Assembly: GCA_029641185.1 (NCBI GenBank)
Contig: JAPWGK010000005.1
Coordinates: 1,240,001-1,304,000, forward strand
Origin: Pseudofabraea citricarpa
Taxonomy: Eukaryota; Ascomycota; Leotiomycetes; Helotiales; Dermateaceae
Length of the DNA stretch: 64,000 nt
Reading direction: 5' to 3'
Part shown: positions 46,396 to 60,323 of the stretch, piece by piece
Layout of the letters: every line of letters starts with the position of its first letter
Position numbering within the stretch: position 1 is the stretch's first letter
Notes under the pieces: generated by a model
What the model was told of the DNA's origin: nothing
Database searches by the model: none
Seen by the model: the letters and a program-made list of their open reading frames with translations, nothing else
Made by a program: the position numbers and the translations under genes

Positions 46396-47309
46396 CCAGT
46401 CAGAAATTTTGAAAACGAGGCATTATTCAACGTCAGCCTCCATCCTTACGGCTTCTGAAGGCTTTCTGAGTGTCGGGTATCCAGCTGCTAACTATTCGGT
46501 GGTGGCAGGGCAATGAGATCAGGTCTGCCTCTCTGAGGTGTACCCTCAGGCTTTTACACTGGCGATGAATTTTGCTGTATGTCAGAGCAATGGCACTCGA
46601 TGATAACATCACTTGATGTGGGCCTCAACAAGGGCGTTTTCAACCCCGCTTCATGAGACCAATAACTGGTTCTGCACCCATGATGCTGCATATGCACAAT
46701 AAGTGACAGACGTCCATCACGTGTTGTAAGCGACAGCCGATGTAGCAATCTTGGAAAAGTATCGATGGATTGAGAGCTTCAAGATCGCATGTTTTATTAT
46801 GCTCTTATCTGTGTAGAACAAATGCTTATTATTTCTCGAACTGGGCTTCATCCGAATAGGATATCTGCCCAAGCGTACTGAGTTGCATGTCCACAACCAT
46901 GACTTTTAACATGGAAAATCCTGACTAGCCTCCTTCAGCTGAAATCAACTGCCTCGCATCACCAATGCAACCTGGGCGACTGCATACCGCCAATATGAAG
47001 TTCGAATGCTATCCTAGATCGAGGGCCCCGGTCAAGGGCTAAGCATGTACAGCCGAGCAGTGGCTCTAGTGCGGCTGAATAGTAGCAATTCTTCAGTTCC
47101 TCACCTTTAAGAATACGCCCACTTATGCGGCATGGGAATCAAGAGTCTTTCTGGCGACCGAGCTGCATATGCGTCTTTCTAGAAGCAGAAAGATAAGAGC
47201 CTCGTCTGACAGACCCTCTTATTTACCTCATTGTATCCTCTACTAAACCTTGACTTAACCTTTCCATTTCTCCCATTAGAAAGCCTTTCGCCCAGTTGAA
47301 GTCTTCAAG
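46396..47309. other. Shared upstream region of membrane-protein and HET genes
   Basis: Divergent promoters are expected. No ORF is supported. Confidence 0.5.
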
Positions 47310-49574
47310 ATGTTTAGCTCACAATCCGGGAATTCTAGCCAAGACCTCAGCCGCAAGAGGAGAATAGAGCAACACTCCTTTGAATCGAAGAGGATCAAGC
47401 TGGGTGATGGAACCTCCCAAATTCGAAGTACAGAGAGAACGATAAAACAAACAATTCAAAGCCGCATGAAAAAGGCCATAGATGAATTCTGCGATACCTA
47501 CAACTATGCTCCACTCGAGGAGGGTCATGGTCAGGAAATCCGGGTCTTGGTCATTGAACCAGGAAAAGGTGACGATCCAATCAACTGTAGGCTCGTCCCT
47601 AGTGCTTTACCAGACACCAGAAAGACCACAAAGAACAAGACAAAAGCGTATCCATTCATAGCATTGTCTTATTACTGGGGCGAAGGGCTACCGATGCATG
47701 CAGTTACGATTACGAATTATCGGAGTATGAAAAAGCCTGCGAAGGATCTTTCTCGCGAAGAAGCAATCATGCGCAATGTTGCCCACATATTTCAAAATGG
47801 AAACCGTTTGCGTTTCTGCAAGACTGGCACTATACATGTTCGAGCAAACCTATACGCAGCTCTGCAGAGGCTCAGGGACGAAACCGAGCCGACAACAGTT
47901 TGGATTGACGCGTTATGTATCGACCAGCGACAACCGGAAGAACGGTCAAGACAGGTCAAAAGGATGCACGAACTATACATCCAGGCACAGAAGGTTTCTA
48001 TCTGGTTAGGCGAAGGAACTGCCGACAGGGCACCCGATCCAAAACGTTGCTTTAAAACACTACAATCGATTCTGGACTTGAAGAAATTTGACATGATGCT
48101 AGAAAACCTCTCTAATTCAAGTATCAAAAAACTGCAACTTATCGTGGATCTTATGCACAACAAATGGTTTAGTCGTCGCTGGGTTATACAGGAACTAGCA
48201 CTGGCTAGATCAGCAGAAGTACTTTACGGGAAGCAGACAATGCCATGGCTAGACTTCGCAGACGCTATCGCCGTTTTCGTCAAAAATTACGATAAGATCG
48301 GGCCAAGGTTGAAGAAGGCGGTTGGGAAAAAGGCTTCTTATGTCCCCGAACTATCGCTATTCGACGGCGTGACTGTCTTAGGGCCAAACACACTTGTCGA
48401 GTTTACCAACAACGTCTTCCGGCGTGGCAAGAATGGGGAAATAAAACAACGGATGCAGTCTCTGGAAAATCTAGTTTCAAACCTGTTGGCTTTTGAAGCT
48501 TCAGACCCAAGAGACACCATATATGCCGTGCTGTCATTGGCGAAAGACACCCAAGAAGAACTGTCAGATTCACGAATTTCACCAGATTACAAACACAAGT
48601 CCTTACTTGATGTCTATGTCGATTTTATCCATTATTGTGTGGAGAAATCTGGCTCTCTAGATATATTACTCCGTTACTGGGCCATGGGTGAGAAACGGCA
48701 GAGAAATAAACAATCAGAATCGAAGACTGTTGAATTGCCGACATGGATCCCTTTAATCCACGATTCACCATGGGGCAAACCCGATCAGAGAGTCCGTGGA
48801 CGACTTAATGGTGACAGCTTTGTTGGAACTTCGTTTCGTCAAAGTCAGGCATGTTGTTATAGCGCCTCATTGAATCTAAAACCTGATTGCATTTTTGGGA
48901 AAGTTCCCTCTGATTCTTCCAGGTCTAGAGAGAAGTCAAATGGTATACTTCAGGTCAAGGGAATCAGAATCGGAACAACCAAGAGGTACGCTCCTCGGGC
49001 TGCTTCAGGCATGATATTTCTGGAGACCTTGGAGCTGGCAGGATTTGATCACGAGTGGTGGCAACTTGAAAAACAGTGGTCAGAATCTGAAGAAGGAGTA
49101 CCAGATGAATTTTGGCGGACTTTGGTTGCTGATCGCGGCCTAGATGGTTCAAACCCACCCGGTTGGTACCGCCGAGCATGTTTTGAATCTCTTCATCACC
49201 TCAGAGACAACGGCGACCTGAGACCAGATGACGTGTTGGATCTTCCGGCAGCTCCTCGTACGGTGAAAGACTTTTTAGAACGAGTCAAAAGTGTTCTTTG
49301 GCAGAGACGCTTTATGGAAGTGGCTCTTCGACGCAATTCAGATAGTAGAGAGTCAACCACATATGGACTTGCGCCACCACATTCAAAAGCAGGCGACATT
49401 ATATGTGTTCTCTTCGGATGTAGTGTGCCTGTGGTACTTAGGAAGCAGCACAACGGCGACAAGACTCATTATATCATGGTTGGGGAGTGTTACGTATACG
49501 GTATGATGGATGGAGAAGCAGTCAGCGGTGCTGCATTTAATGTAGAGTCCGCTGAGTATTTTGAGTTACGATAG
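47310..49574 (+). CDS. Heterokaryon-incompatibility (HET) domain protein
   Basis: The product is a 754-residue single-exon protein. A basic, nuclear-signal-like N-terminus (KRRIEQHSFESKRIK, 16-30) precedes the HET domain: PFIALSYYWGEG (115-126), TTVWIDALCIDQ (195-206), an arginine/QV helix leading to KVSIWLGEG (228-236), and WFSRRWVIQELALA (286-299). The order and spacing match the three HET blocks. The C-terminal half follows the common HET architecture: LVSNLLAFEASDPRDTIYAV (cf. ATDPRDKIYALLGL) and a late VPVVLRK...YIMVGECYVYGMMDGEA strand pair. HET proteins trigger cell death upon non-self fusion; no partner domain (NACHT, WD40) is fused here. The 3' end has a TTC repeat. Confidence 0.95.
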   Translation: MFSSQSGNSSQDLSRKRRIEQHSFESKRIKLGDGTSQIRSTERTIKQTIQSRMKKAIDEFCDTYNYAPLEEGHGQEIRVLVIEPGKGDDPINCRLVPSALPDTRKTTKNKTKAYPFIALSYYWGEGLPMHAVTITNYRSMKKPAKDLSREEAIMRNVAHIFQNGNRLRFCKTGTIHVRANLYAALQRLRDETEPTTVWIDALCIDQRQPEERSRQVKRMHELYIQAQKVSIWLGEGTADRAPDPKRCFKTLQSILDLKKFDMMLENLSNSSIKKLQLIVDLMHNKWFSRRWVIQELALARSAEVLYGKQTMPWLDFADAIAVFVKNYDKIGPRLKKAVGKKASYVPELSLFDGVTVLGPNTLVEFTNNVFRRGKNGEIKQRMQSLENLVSNLLAFEASDPRDTIYAVLSLAKDTQEELSDSRISPDYKHKSLLDVYVDFIHYCVEKSGSLDILLRYWAMGEKRQRNKQSESKTVELPTWIPLIHDSPWGKPDQRVRGRLNGDSFVGTSFRQSQACCYSASLNLKPDCIFGKVPSDSSRSREKSNGILQVKGIRIGTTKRYAPRAASGMIFLETLELAGFDHEWWQLEKQWSESEEGVPDEFWRTLVADRGLDGSNPPGWYRRACFESLHHLRDNGDLRPDDVLDLPAAPRTVKDFLERVKSVLWQRRFMEVALRRNSDSRESTTYGLAPPHSKAGDIICVLFGCSVPVVLRKQHNGDKTHYIMVGECYVYGMMDGEAVSGAAFNVESAEYFELR

Positions 49575-50588
49575 ACATTTCTTCTTCTTCTTCTTCTTTT
49601 GGCCATATTTCTCAACATACACCGAGTACAAAGATTATAAGTTTTTCCAAGTTTCATGACTCAATAAAAATGACGGAATCAAACAACCAATGAGTGTATT
49701 TAGGCATCTATCTATCCAAGCGCCTTGTCGGGTAGTTTGACCTGAAATTTATAGTGGACGAACACTTTTGCCTTCCTTTTCATGCTCTGATTTCTTGCCT
49801 ATCAGGTTTTACGGCGAGAAGTGGAATGTGAGTTGGTTAGGTTCATTTTTAACTCTTCATGCCTTTCAAATGGGTCTGCCCTACCATAAACTGCGACTTA
49901 ATGACGAGGAGCTGCGGATCTAGGCAACATTTCGTGATCAACACCTTGAGACGCGAAAATAATAATCCAAGAGCAGTGCCCCAGAGGCCCTGCAAAGGCC
50001 CTCTCTAAATGGATGTGCAAGAATCAGGCGCATTCTTATGTAGGTTTACCGCCTGCATTTGTTCTTCGAGCTTCTCAGAGGCTCGTGTTCACTTTGGCAG
50101 CGGTTCGGTGTCAGAACTGCTGAGGCTGTGGTCGGATGAAATCCTTAGTGGTGTATCAATCAATTGGGTGGTACGAATTCGAGCCAGGCTGTGCATAAAA
50201 TGCAAGCCACCCACACATCATGCAGTCATCTTCGGATCGGGACAAGGCGCAATGACTTTCTGTAACGTGGGGGCGATATAAGGCAAACAAACATGCGGGC
50301 GATGTGAGGAGGAATCACACCGGCAATTCCGATGCAGCTGATCAAGGTAATTGAATCAGACAGCCAGCTTGAACCCGGTGAGCCTTTAGATAAGCCTAGC
50401 CTCCCCGAGGGTCTCGGTGACTCGGTGACCCCTAATCATCAGAGTGACTACATTTGACGTTTTTAAAAGCAAGCCGCCGAAATCTGCACATATAAACTTA
50501 CAGATTACGCTTCGAAAAGTCTAGACAATCTTATCCAATATTCCTCAAAGTCAACAATTCAAAGACATTTGTCCTTATCTAGAGGACT
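49575..50588. other. Intergenic
   Basis: No gene is supported. A TATAAA at 50491-50496 lies about 95 bp before the next ATG. Confidence 0.5.
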
Positions 50589-51362
50589 ATGTCGCGTGTC
50601 GCAAAGCACACTGTTCAGTTACCCAGAAACATATATTCACCCAACGAAAGGAGCGCCAAAGGCTCGAGAAAAGTAACAAAGACAAGGAAACAAGGTCCCC
50701 GCACTGCATATTCCTCTCGATACCCAGAACTCGTCAGCTACAACGTGGAAATTAAGCAAAGAGCTGTTTTTGATTGGTATGAAAATAACGAATATGATGC
50801 CGACACGATATTCTCGTCCGAATGGCAATGTCGACTGACAAATTGGCGGGAAGAGTTCCATGGAGATATTTCAAAAAAGACACTTCACGACGTGGTAGCT
50901 TCATACGAAACTAGGCCGAAAAAGCTGCAGCTTGGTGCATTTTTCCTGGCACATCCTGTTCCTGCATTCAGCCTTTGGAATATTTTGCAATCATGCTATG
51001 AACTGGACGACATCATATGTGGAAATTCGATGGAAAAGAGGGAGGAAATCGCAACATGGCAGAATTTACGACCTTTCGAGTACCTTTTGTCAGACAAAAT
51101 CATCTCAAACTGGCAGATGGAATTGACTTCATTCTCATCTGAGACAAAGAATAATACAAGTAGATGTAAGCAAGAAGCTTCATTTATGCGGTTACAAGCC
51201 ATGCTGGAAGGAGTTCAAAAGTTGGAGGAGACTCAAACTGTACTCGAGCAGACATTTTGTAATGAAAGTGACAACTTGAGGTGTTCATACTGGATGTTGG
51301 CTCGCATACAGTCCTCAGTTGACACGAGGTGTAATTTTATTGAGGCCGCCTTACAAATTTGA
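50589..51362 (+). CDS. Hypothetical protein, 257 aa
   Basis: A single exon from ATG 50589 with a good TATA and AT/CT leader upstream. The N-terminal 45 residues are basic (RSAKGSRKVTKTRKQGPRTA). The rest is helical and polar with Trp/Cys spread: VFDWYENNEYDADTIFSSEW, LQLGAFFLAHPVPAFSLWNI, and a C-terminal coiled-coil-like part (MLEGVQKLEETQTVLEQTF). No known domain. An open frame at 51319-51510 follows in another frame and might be a 3' exon, but no in-phase splice pair was found. It sits between the HET gene and an NmrA-like reductase. Confidence 0.6.
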   Translation: MSRVAKHTVQLPRNIYSPNERSAKGSRKVTKTRKQGPRTAYSSRYPELVSYNVEIKQRAVFDWYENNEYDADTIFSSEWQCRLTNWREEFHGDISKKTLHDVVASYETRPKKLQLGAFFLAHPVPAFSLWNILQSCYELDDIICGNSMEKREEIATWQNLRPFEYLLSDKIISNWQMELTSFSSETKNNTSRCKQEASFMRLQAMLEGVQKLEETQTVLEQTFCNESDNLRCSYWMLARIQSSVDTRCNFIEAALQI

Positions 51363-51780
51363 TGGCCCTTCTTCATACGTCAAACAATATGCCGCTGCTG
51401 CGAAAACAGCCATCATCAATTGTTCGAATTCAGAATATAATAAAAGTGATTATTTGGAGGACATTTGGGACAACACACAATCGAAACGAAATTCCGATGC
51501 AGATATCTAGTGTCTAAATCTCACAGGTATTATTATAATAGAATTAAAAAGAAATTATATCGTAGTCAGCCTCAAAAGAGTTTTTAGCAATAGTAATCAA
51601 TTTCATTATAATTATCTGTTTAGAATTTTTTTTGAGTCTACAACGATAGTATCAAGAACGTATAAAAAAGGAAGGAATCGGGTTTGGTCCAAGCGTGAAG
51701 GAAATACGAGTAGTATTCTGGTTTACTAAAACTTGAAATATCTAGCTGCCTAAACAGAAATTCAGGTTAGGTTTCTATTT
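51363..51780. other. Convergent intergenic
   Basis: AT-rich 3' flanks of both neighbours; nothing else seen. Confidence 0.5.
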
Positions 51781-52906
51781 CTAAGCCCATGCCTCCTTAA
51801 CAATCCCTTCAATTGATGTAGGTACGATGGCCGGGAAAAGTTTGTTGAGATAATCCCCCTTAGTGATATCAATGTCAAAATCGCCGTTTTCAAACCAAAC
51901 ACCGAACACAGACAAAAGTCCTTGCAAGAATTCCTTGGAAACATAAGGGTACATTGGCACGTGGCTAGGAAGCTCCGTAATTTGTCCTTTCTTCATTGTT
52001 TCGAGGGAATCATAGTGGACCTCAAACTTGGAACCTAATGATATCATAATCAGCTGTGCAACCCAGAATATTAGGGGAGTTTGATAAGAAGAATTAACTT
52101 GCCTGTTACTTTCTCTGCGATCTGCAAGACTTCATTCCAAGTCTTGCGGTCTCCCTCCAAAATACTCCTTCTGTTCCATTTCTGGAGCCCCAAGCTGGCA
52201 ACTATAAACCTTCCAACATCCTTAGTTCTGGTGAAAACAGCAGGTACGTTTCCAGAACCTGGGATGCTGGCCACTTTGTGTTGGAAGTCTAAGCCGAGAA
52301 CAAACGGTTGAAGGTAGGACTGAACCTTGGGAATTCCAAAGTAGTCCATAAAGAAACCATTGGTGAAGAGAGTGAACTCAAGATCCGTCTTCTCAAGTTC
52401 AGCAACCGCCGCGAACTTAAAGCCAACCAGTGGTAATCCTTCAGCATTCCTTTAAAAGAGTAAGCTTGGAATCTTGTGCTGGACAATCAATTGGACGAGT
52501 ACATCACTTACTCTTTTGTGTAAATAGTACCAAACTCACTTGGAGAAAATCTTTTCGTGTAAGACGATGCGGCAGCTGCGCGAATAAGATTGATTTGAGC
52601 GTCACTGTGCTCCTGGGCGGTAATGGTCAATGCTGAAATCACAGTGTGAATTTGGTGTTCATCGAGTGTCTTTTGCGCCGCCGAGACATCAGAATAGTCT
52701 ATTGGGACCACTTTAACATTGATCGACGCCTCAAGTTCTGGATTGGCCTATTATATCTTAGCTTGAGTTTCTGGAAATATGAATGGAATCTGAAAGTTAA
52801 CCTTTCGAGTCAAAATTATGAACTGGTGTTCTGTTTGTTCTCTCAGTGCATCCACAATGGCTCGTCCAACACCACCAGTACCACCGGCAACTGCGACTTT
52901 GACCAT
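51781..52906 (-). CDS. NmrA-like/isoflavone-reductase family NAD(P)-binding protein
   Basis: Four exons (52906-52802, 52747-52512, 52449-52103, 52034-51781) join to 313 residues, the usual family length. The N-terminal Rossmann motif is VAGGTGGVGRAI (residues 6-17). SALTITAQEHSDAQINLI and KRFSPSEFGTIY follow (S-P-S-E-F is the family signature around the active-site region), then FTLFTNGFFMDYF, VPAVFTRTKDVGRFIVASL and the C-terminal substrate part. These atypical short-chain reductases or redox sensors occur in secondary metabolism and nitrogen control. The third intron is GC-AG (donor GCAAGT at 52102). Substrate unknown. Confidence 0.9.
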
Positions 52907-54086
52907 TTTGATCTAGGGACGAATAGGTAATCTAAGGGATTTAGGAGTTTGATTGTTTCTGTGAGCGGAAATGATAGATGATGTTGATTTTTTGACAGAG
53001 TTGCGTGGAAGCTTGCTAGCTTTATAGATCCCATCATAGCAACCCCTCATGAGTTATTAGTAACCTAAATTTCCCATTTCAAATCACTTCGTCACTTAAA
53101 GTTTGCATAGACACGGTTGAGCAAGACTTAGATGCGGTGTTTTTCTGTCGATGCTTACGCTTCGGCGGCATTTTAACCCCGACATGCGGAACTCCGCTAG
53201 TGGTTTGCGGGCAGCCGCAGCCAAGGTTCTCAAGCTTGGTATTATACGTGATGCGAAAGCCGCAGTCTTCGAAGGGTTTCCAGGAGAGAAACACGGCACA
53301 ATAACTACAGTAAGCCTGTTAGGATAATATTAATTTCTTTTAAAGTACAAGTGTTATACTCTACATTGATATTCAGGTGTAATATCGAGAGTACGAGAAC
53401 TTTTTTCCAGACAAGGGACTATATTTTCCTCAATGACAATTGTGCCTTATGAGCGCCTATAGGCCCTTCGTCTCAATCTTTCAATTGATGGTTCTATCTT
53501 TTTTTTGATTTTTTCATCTTTTTGTAGGTAGTTTGGATACCTGCCCAGCCTAGTTGCAACCTAGCGAGCTTGCCCGCCATCGCATAGCGCGTTCGGCCTT
53601 TATCTCGAGCTAGAACCACATGTTTTGCTTGAATAAACCTGTGATATTACTGGTTGGGGAGGAGGGTATTAAGTATAGGTTTTAAGTTCTAGTATAACTT
53701 ATACGGTTTGTATGTCTATGTGCTGAGTGTAGCGAGAAGTATCTATAGTTACTATATGCCCCATAATAATCATATAGCTTCTAGCACTCGTATATGTTAT
53801 AGCACTCATATATGTTATAATAATCATATACTTTATATTAATCTTATAAGATTATAATATCTACATCGCTTATAGTATCTTTATAACTTCTAAAACACTG
53901 TTCATACTCTATTTAGTTTTACGTTGTTTAATAGTTAATAGTTAACTATATCTTTTGATTTAATATATCAAATTACTTCTATCTTAGATGACTGTGAAAC
54001 ATGCAAAGTAGTGGCATGCCTACCTATCTCACCTGCAATCTCTTTTTCGGGAACATGGCTTATCAATATGACATGCTCTGAGCTTT
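52907..54086. other. Intergenic with strongly AT-rich core
   Basis: A GC-richer patch at 53,100-53,300 is open on the minus strand without motifs. 53,690-53,980 is extremely AT-rich with recurring ATATGTTATA/CATATA words. Confidence 0.5.
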
Positions 54087-55275
54087 TCAAACCTCCGGTT
54101 TTCGGTTCTTGGAATCAACAATTCCAACATAACTCCACGCAGTATCATCGACCGGCAACATGGTCCAAATTTGGATTGGCATGGCCAATAACAGTAGCTG
54201 AGATGTAGTTCCGAATGAAGCCTCGATACTCACACATCTAAGTTGTAGCCTGTCTTTCTATGCCTCCAGATCTGCAAGAGTGACGGAATTTTGTAGCTGA
54301 ACGGAGACCAAGACACGAGTGCTGTTAGCTGGTAGTAATTTAGGCCTTGCGACGCTCTCTCTCTGAGGCGCTATGCCAGGAGATTCCGTGAGTCGAAGTG
54401 GCCTTAGCTGAATTTGTTGCCTATTTTGTTTGGGGAAATAGACCGGCATTGCCTCGGGTTCATTATTTATGGCATCAGTAGCTATTTCTGCGAATATATC
54501 CCCAACTGAAGTACTGCCTCTTTTCCTTTGAAGAATATCAATCAATCTTCTCATGAATGAATTCCCCGTGCGTACTTTATTATTAGCCTTCTCCTGGATG
54601 CTTGTAGCGGCTAGGACCTCGACTTGTCCTACGATATTTGGGGCTAGATTGGCTGCGGAGCAGCTGTTAAAAATATAACATATATCTCCTTTGAAGTCTT
54701 CCCTAAACAAATCGTCGGCTCGGAAAAGATCTATAACTCTACTGAGTCTTACCTCTTCTGGATTATTCGGATCGGGCTCAAACTCTCCACTGCATATCTT
54801 TAGTAAAATATTCTTGACTACTTAATTGTTATTAAACTTACCCGATATAATATTTATCGTACCCAGAAGAGGCAATTCCGTGTCCAGAATATATGACGAT
54901 CATCAAGGTGTCTTCCTCGTCGTAATTTTTCTTGCATTCAATAAAAAAGAGCGCCAATTGACCTATCAATTGACCTCTATTCATTGCAGCGTGGGGAATG
55001 ACAAAACTTTCTATAATAAAATTCCAGTGTTTGCCAAACTCATCCAGGAGCTCTTTTTCTAGCGTATCGACGCCCATATCATCAGTCTCCCATCGAATAG
55101 CTAGCACTACTACTCTCTTGTATGGCTCTACTATGACTGGGCAATAGTTACCTATCGCGTCCTCCAGCCGATTCGCGATTTGTTTTATGTCTTTTTTGAG
55201 AATAGGTGCGAGGCGAGGCATCTGGTTGCCAAACCGCGGGCCGAGATCTGAGCGGGAGTTTGGGGCCGTTTCCAT
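54087..55275 (-). pseudogene. Caspase-like (C14) protein with one in-frame stop
   Basis: Exon 1 (55275-54842) and exon 2 (from 54789) join in frame. The N-terminal caspase fold shows VVVLAIRWETDD, a helix, then LMIVIYSGHGIASSG with the catalytic His. Exon 2 gives CYIFNSCSAANLAP with the likely catalytic Cys, followed by VEVLAATS, SFMRRLIDIL and a PVYF/IQLRPL strand, all in family order. At 54260-54258 a TAG stop interrupts LADLEA; the frame then runs on 56 codons (KDRLQL, LLLLAMPIQIWTMLP, AWSYVGIV) to TGA at 54089-54087, which is the usual C-terminal module. TGG-to-TAG is a G-to-A change (CpA-to-TpA on the plus strand). The caspase core is intact, so a 321-residue truncated product is possible. 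Confidence 0.8.
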
Positions 55276-56323
55276 CGTTGTTATTAGGCGAGTTGGGAAA
55301 GATCGGGAGAAATAGAATGACTATTTATGTGCCAAAGTGCGGGCAGCGAAGAGAAGGCTAACAGCTAGTGCAAAGCTGCGACCTACTATACACTTTAGCT
55401 CTAAGCAGGTGTAAAGCTAGCTGAGGATTTCTTATGTAACCGAGTGATTTAGGCTACTTCAAAACCCAATTGTAAAATGGTACATTTCTGAGTCACAGCA
55501 TCACGGTGGATAAATGGTTCCTGATGATAACTTCCCGTGTATTCTTAAGCTGTTTAAGCCATAGTATTATTTAAAATGATTTCCACAGGTAAGTTTAAAT
55601 GCGCGTATGATTTAAAACATAGATCCCGAGTGTAACTAGACTCTACGACTTGTAATAATTTGATAAGCCTTAGAGAGCTACACAATGGATTCAGTGGGCA
55701 CCGGAGATCATTTAGTGCCTCAAAACCACATTTACATTGCTGTTCAAAAATACTTGGATGTCCAAAAATGTTTAGATGGTCCAAAGTATTTAGCTATAAT
55801 AGCATCTCCAAGTACTGCAAAGTCTTCGGCTACAAAGCTGAACTCGACAACCCAAAAGCAGTAAGTTACCATAGCGCAGTCAGTCGCTCTGCCATTTTCA
55901 ATCACCTAGATAAGTTGAATGAATTCAAGAAAGTCCATACCTATCAGGATCCAGGAGAATTTCTAAAAGGCCACACTTACCATATAAACGATAAGCTCAT
56001 CTACTTCTGCGCATGACTCTGCCGTCTCATAATATGACAGCAGTTCAGCGGAATTCCAGCGGAGAGGTGAAATATAGAATGAATCACAAAGAAGCAAATG
56101 CTCTGAATCTACGTGTAACAGTCCAGTTGCCGAGTCATCAATCTGTAGCACCACGAGTATAAAGCTCCTCCTGCCTGCCACAGTTGAGTACAGACCCACC
56201 CAGACAACGGAGAACGAAGCACAAGTGAAGCGAAGAGCAAATCAAGATATCAAGAAACGAAGAAGCACCTCAGAGCCAACTAGTTGTTCCTCCGGAGACG
56301 AAACTAGAGTACCTAAACAAACA
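55276..56323. other. Intergenic; possible small exon
   Basis: A 59-codon frame from ATG 55685 (MDSVGTGDHLVPQNH) ends next to a GTAAGT at 55861 and could be a first exon. A different frame covers 55660-56016. Neither shows a known motif. TATAAA at 56158-56163 lies about 165 bp before the next gene. Confidence 0.4.
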
Positions 56324-56617
56324 ATGGAACGACAATGGCGATGCTGCCAGGCATTCCGTCACCCACCTGTACATACATCATATTCTCCCTCACGTATGCA
56401 TATGACCCAACTGGCTAACACATACGTGCAGCACATGACGAAATGCGTAGGTTCCGATACCAAGGAATGGATTTGCTCGTTTCCTGGCTGTAATCACCAT
56501 TTCTGCAGCCGGTGCGTGGTTGATTCAGTCGAGACCCAGCCGGGCACGCACGGAGAAGGCTATATTCCACCAGGCTATAATCCTGAGAAGGGCTCTTCTC
56601 GGAAGAAACGAGCGTAG
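56324..56617 (+). CDS. Small Cys/His-rich protein, putative zinc binder
   Basis: The product is 97 residues from ATG 56324, which has a TATAAA 165 bp upstream; the frame is open further 5' but has no ATG there. The N-terminus is RQWRCCQAFRHPP. The centre has a Cys/His group, KCVGSDTKEWICSFPGCNHH followed by FCSRCVVD, with spacing C-x9-C-x4-C-x2-H-H-x-C-x2-C, like fungal proteins with a WxCCxC...GCxHxxCxxC zinc ribbon. The end is basic (SSRKKRA). Function unknown; a protein- or nucleic-acid-binding adaptor is possible. Confidence 0.55.
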   Translation: MERQWRCCQAFRHPPVHTSYSPSRMHMTQLANTYVQHMTKCVGSDTKEWICSFPGCNHHFCSRCVVDSVETQPGTHGEGYIPPGYNPEKGSSRKKRA

Positions 56618-56993
56618 ATGGGCATTTACCTAGGTGAAAAGCTGCTTGTAAGATAGACTAGCGGTTTCTTCCTTAGGGGTGCAGTTGGATTGGGCCGCGT
56701 GATGTTTTGGGAGTACTTGGAAAACGTGTATGAAAATATGCCAATTTTACTGGTTATAGTATAGCGGTTAACAATATGATACCTGGCGTTGTGTTATCTA
56801 AAACAAATGGGCTTATTTTCAGGAAATCTACAGTCGCAACTGAATCTCTTTTGCCTGTAAACTCGCGGTTATGCCCGCCCCAAACTACTTCACATAGAAT
56901 ATACCCCACATTGATCAGTATTACAGGATCGAGAATCCTCAAAGTTTCAATGCATGGCTCTAAGATAAACAGACTTATTCGTATTCTAGATAT
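56618..56993. other. Convergent intergenic
   Basis: 3' flanks of both neighbours; nothing else seen. Confidence 0.5.
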
Positions 56994-60323
<3,330 letters not shown>

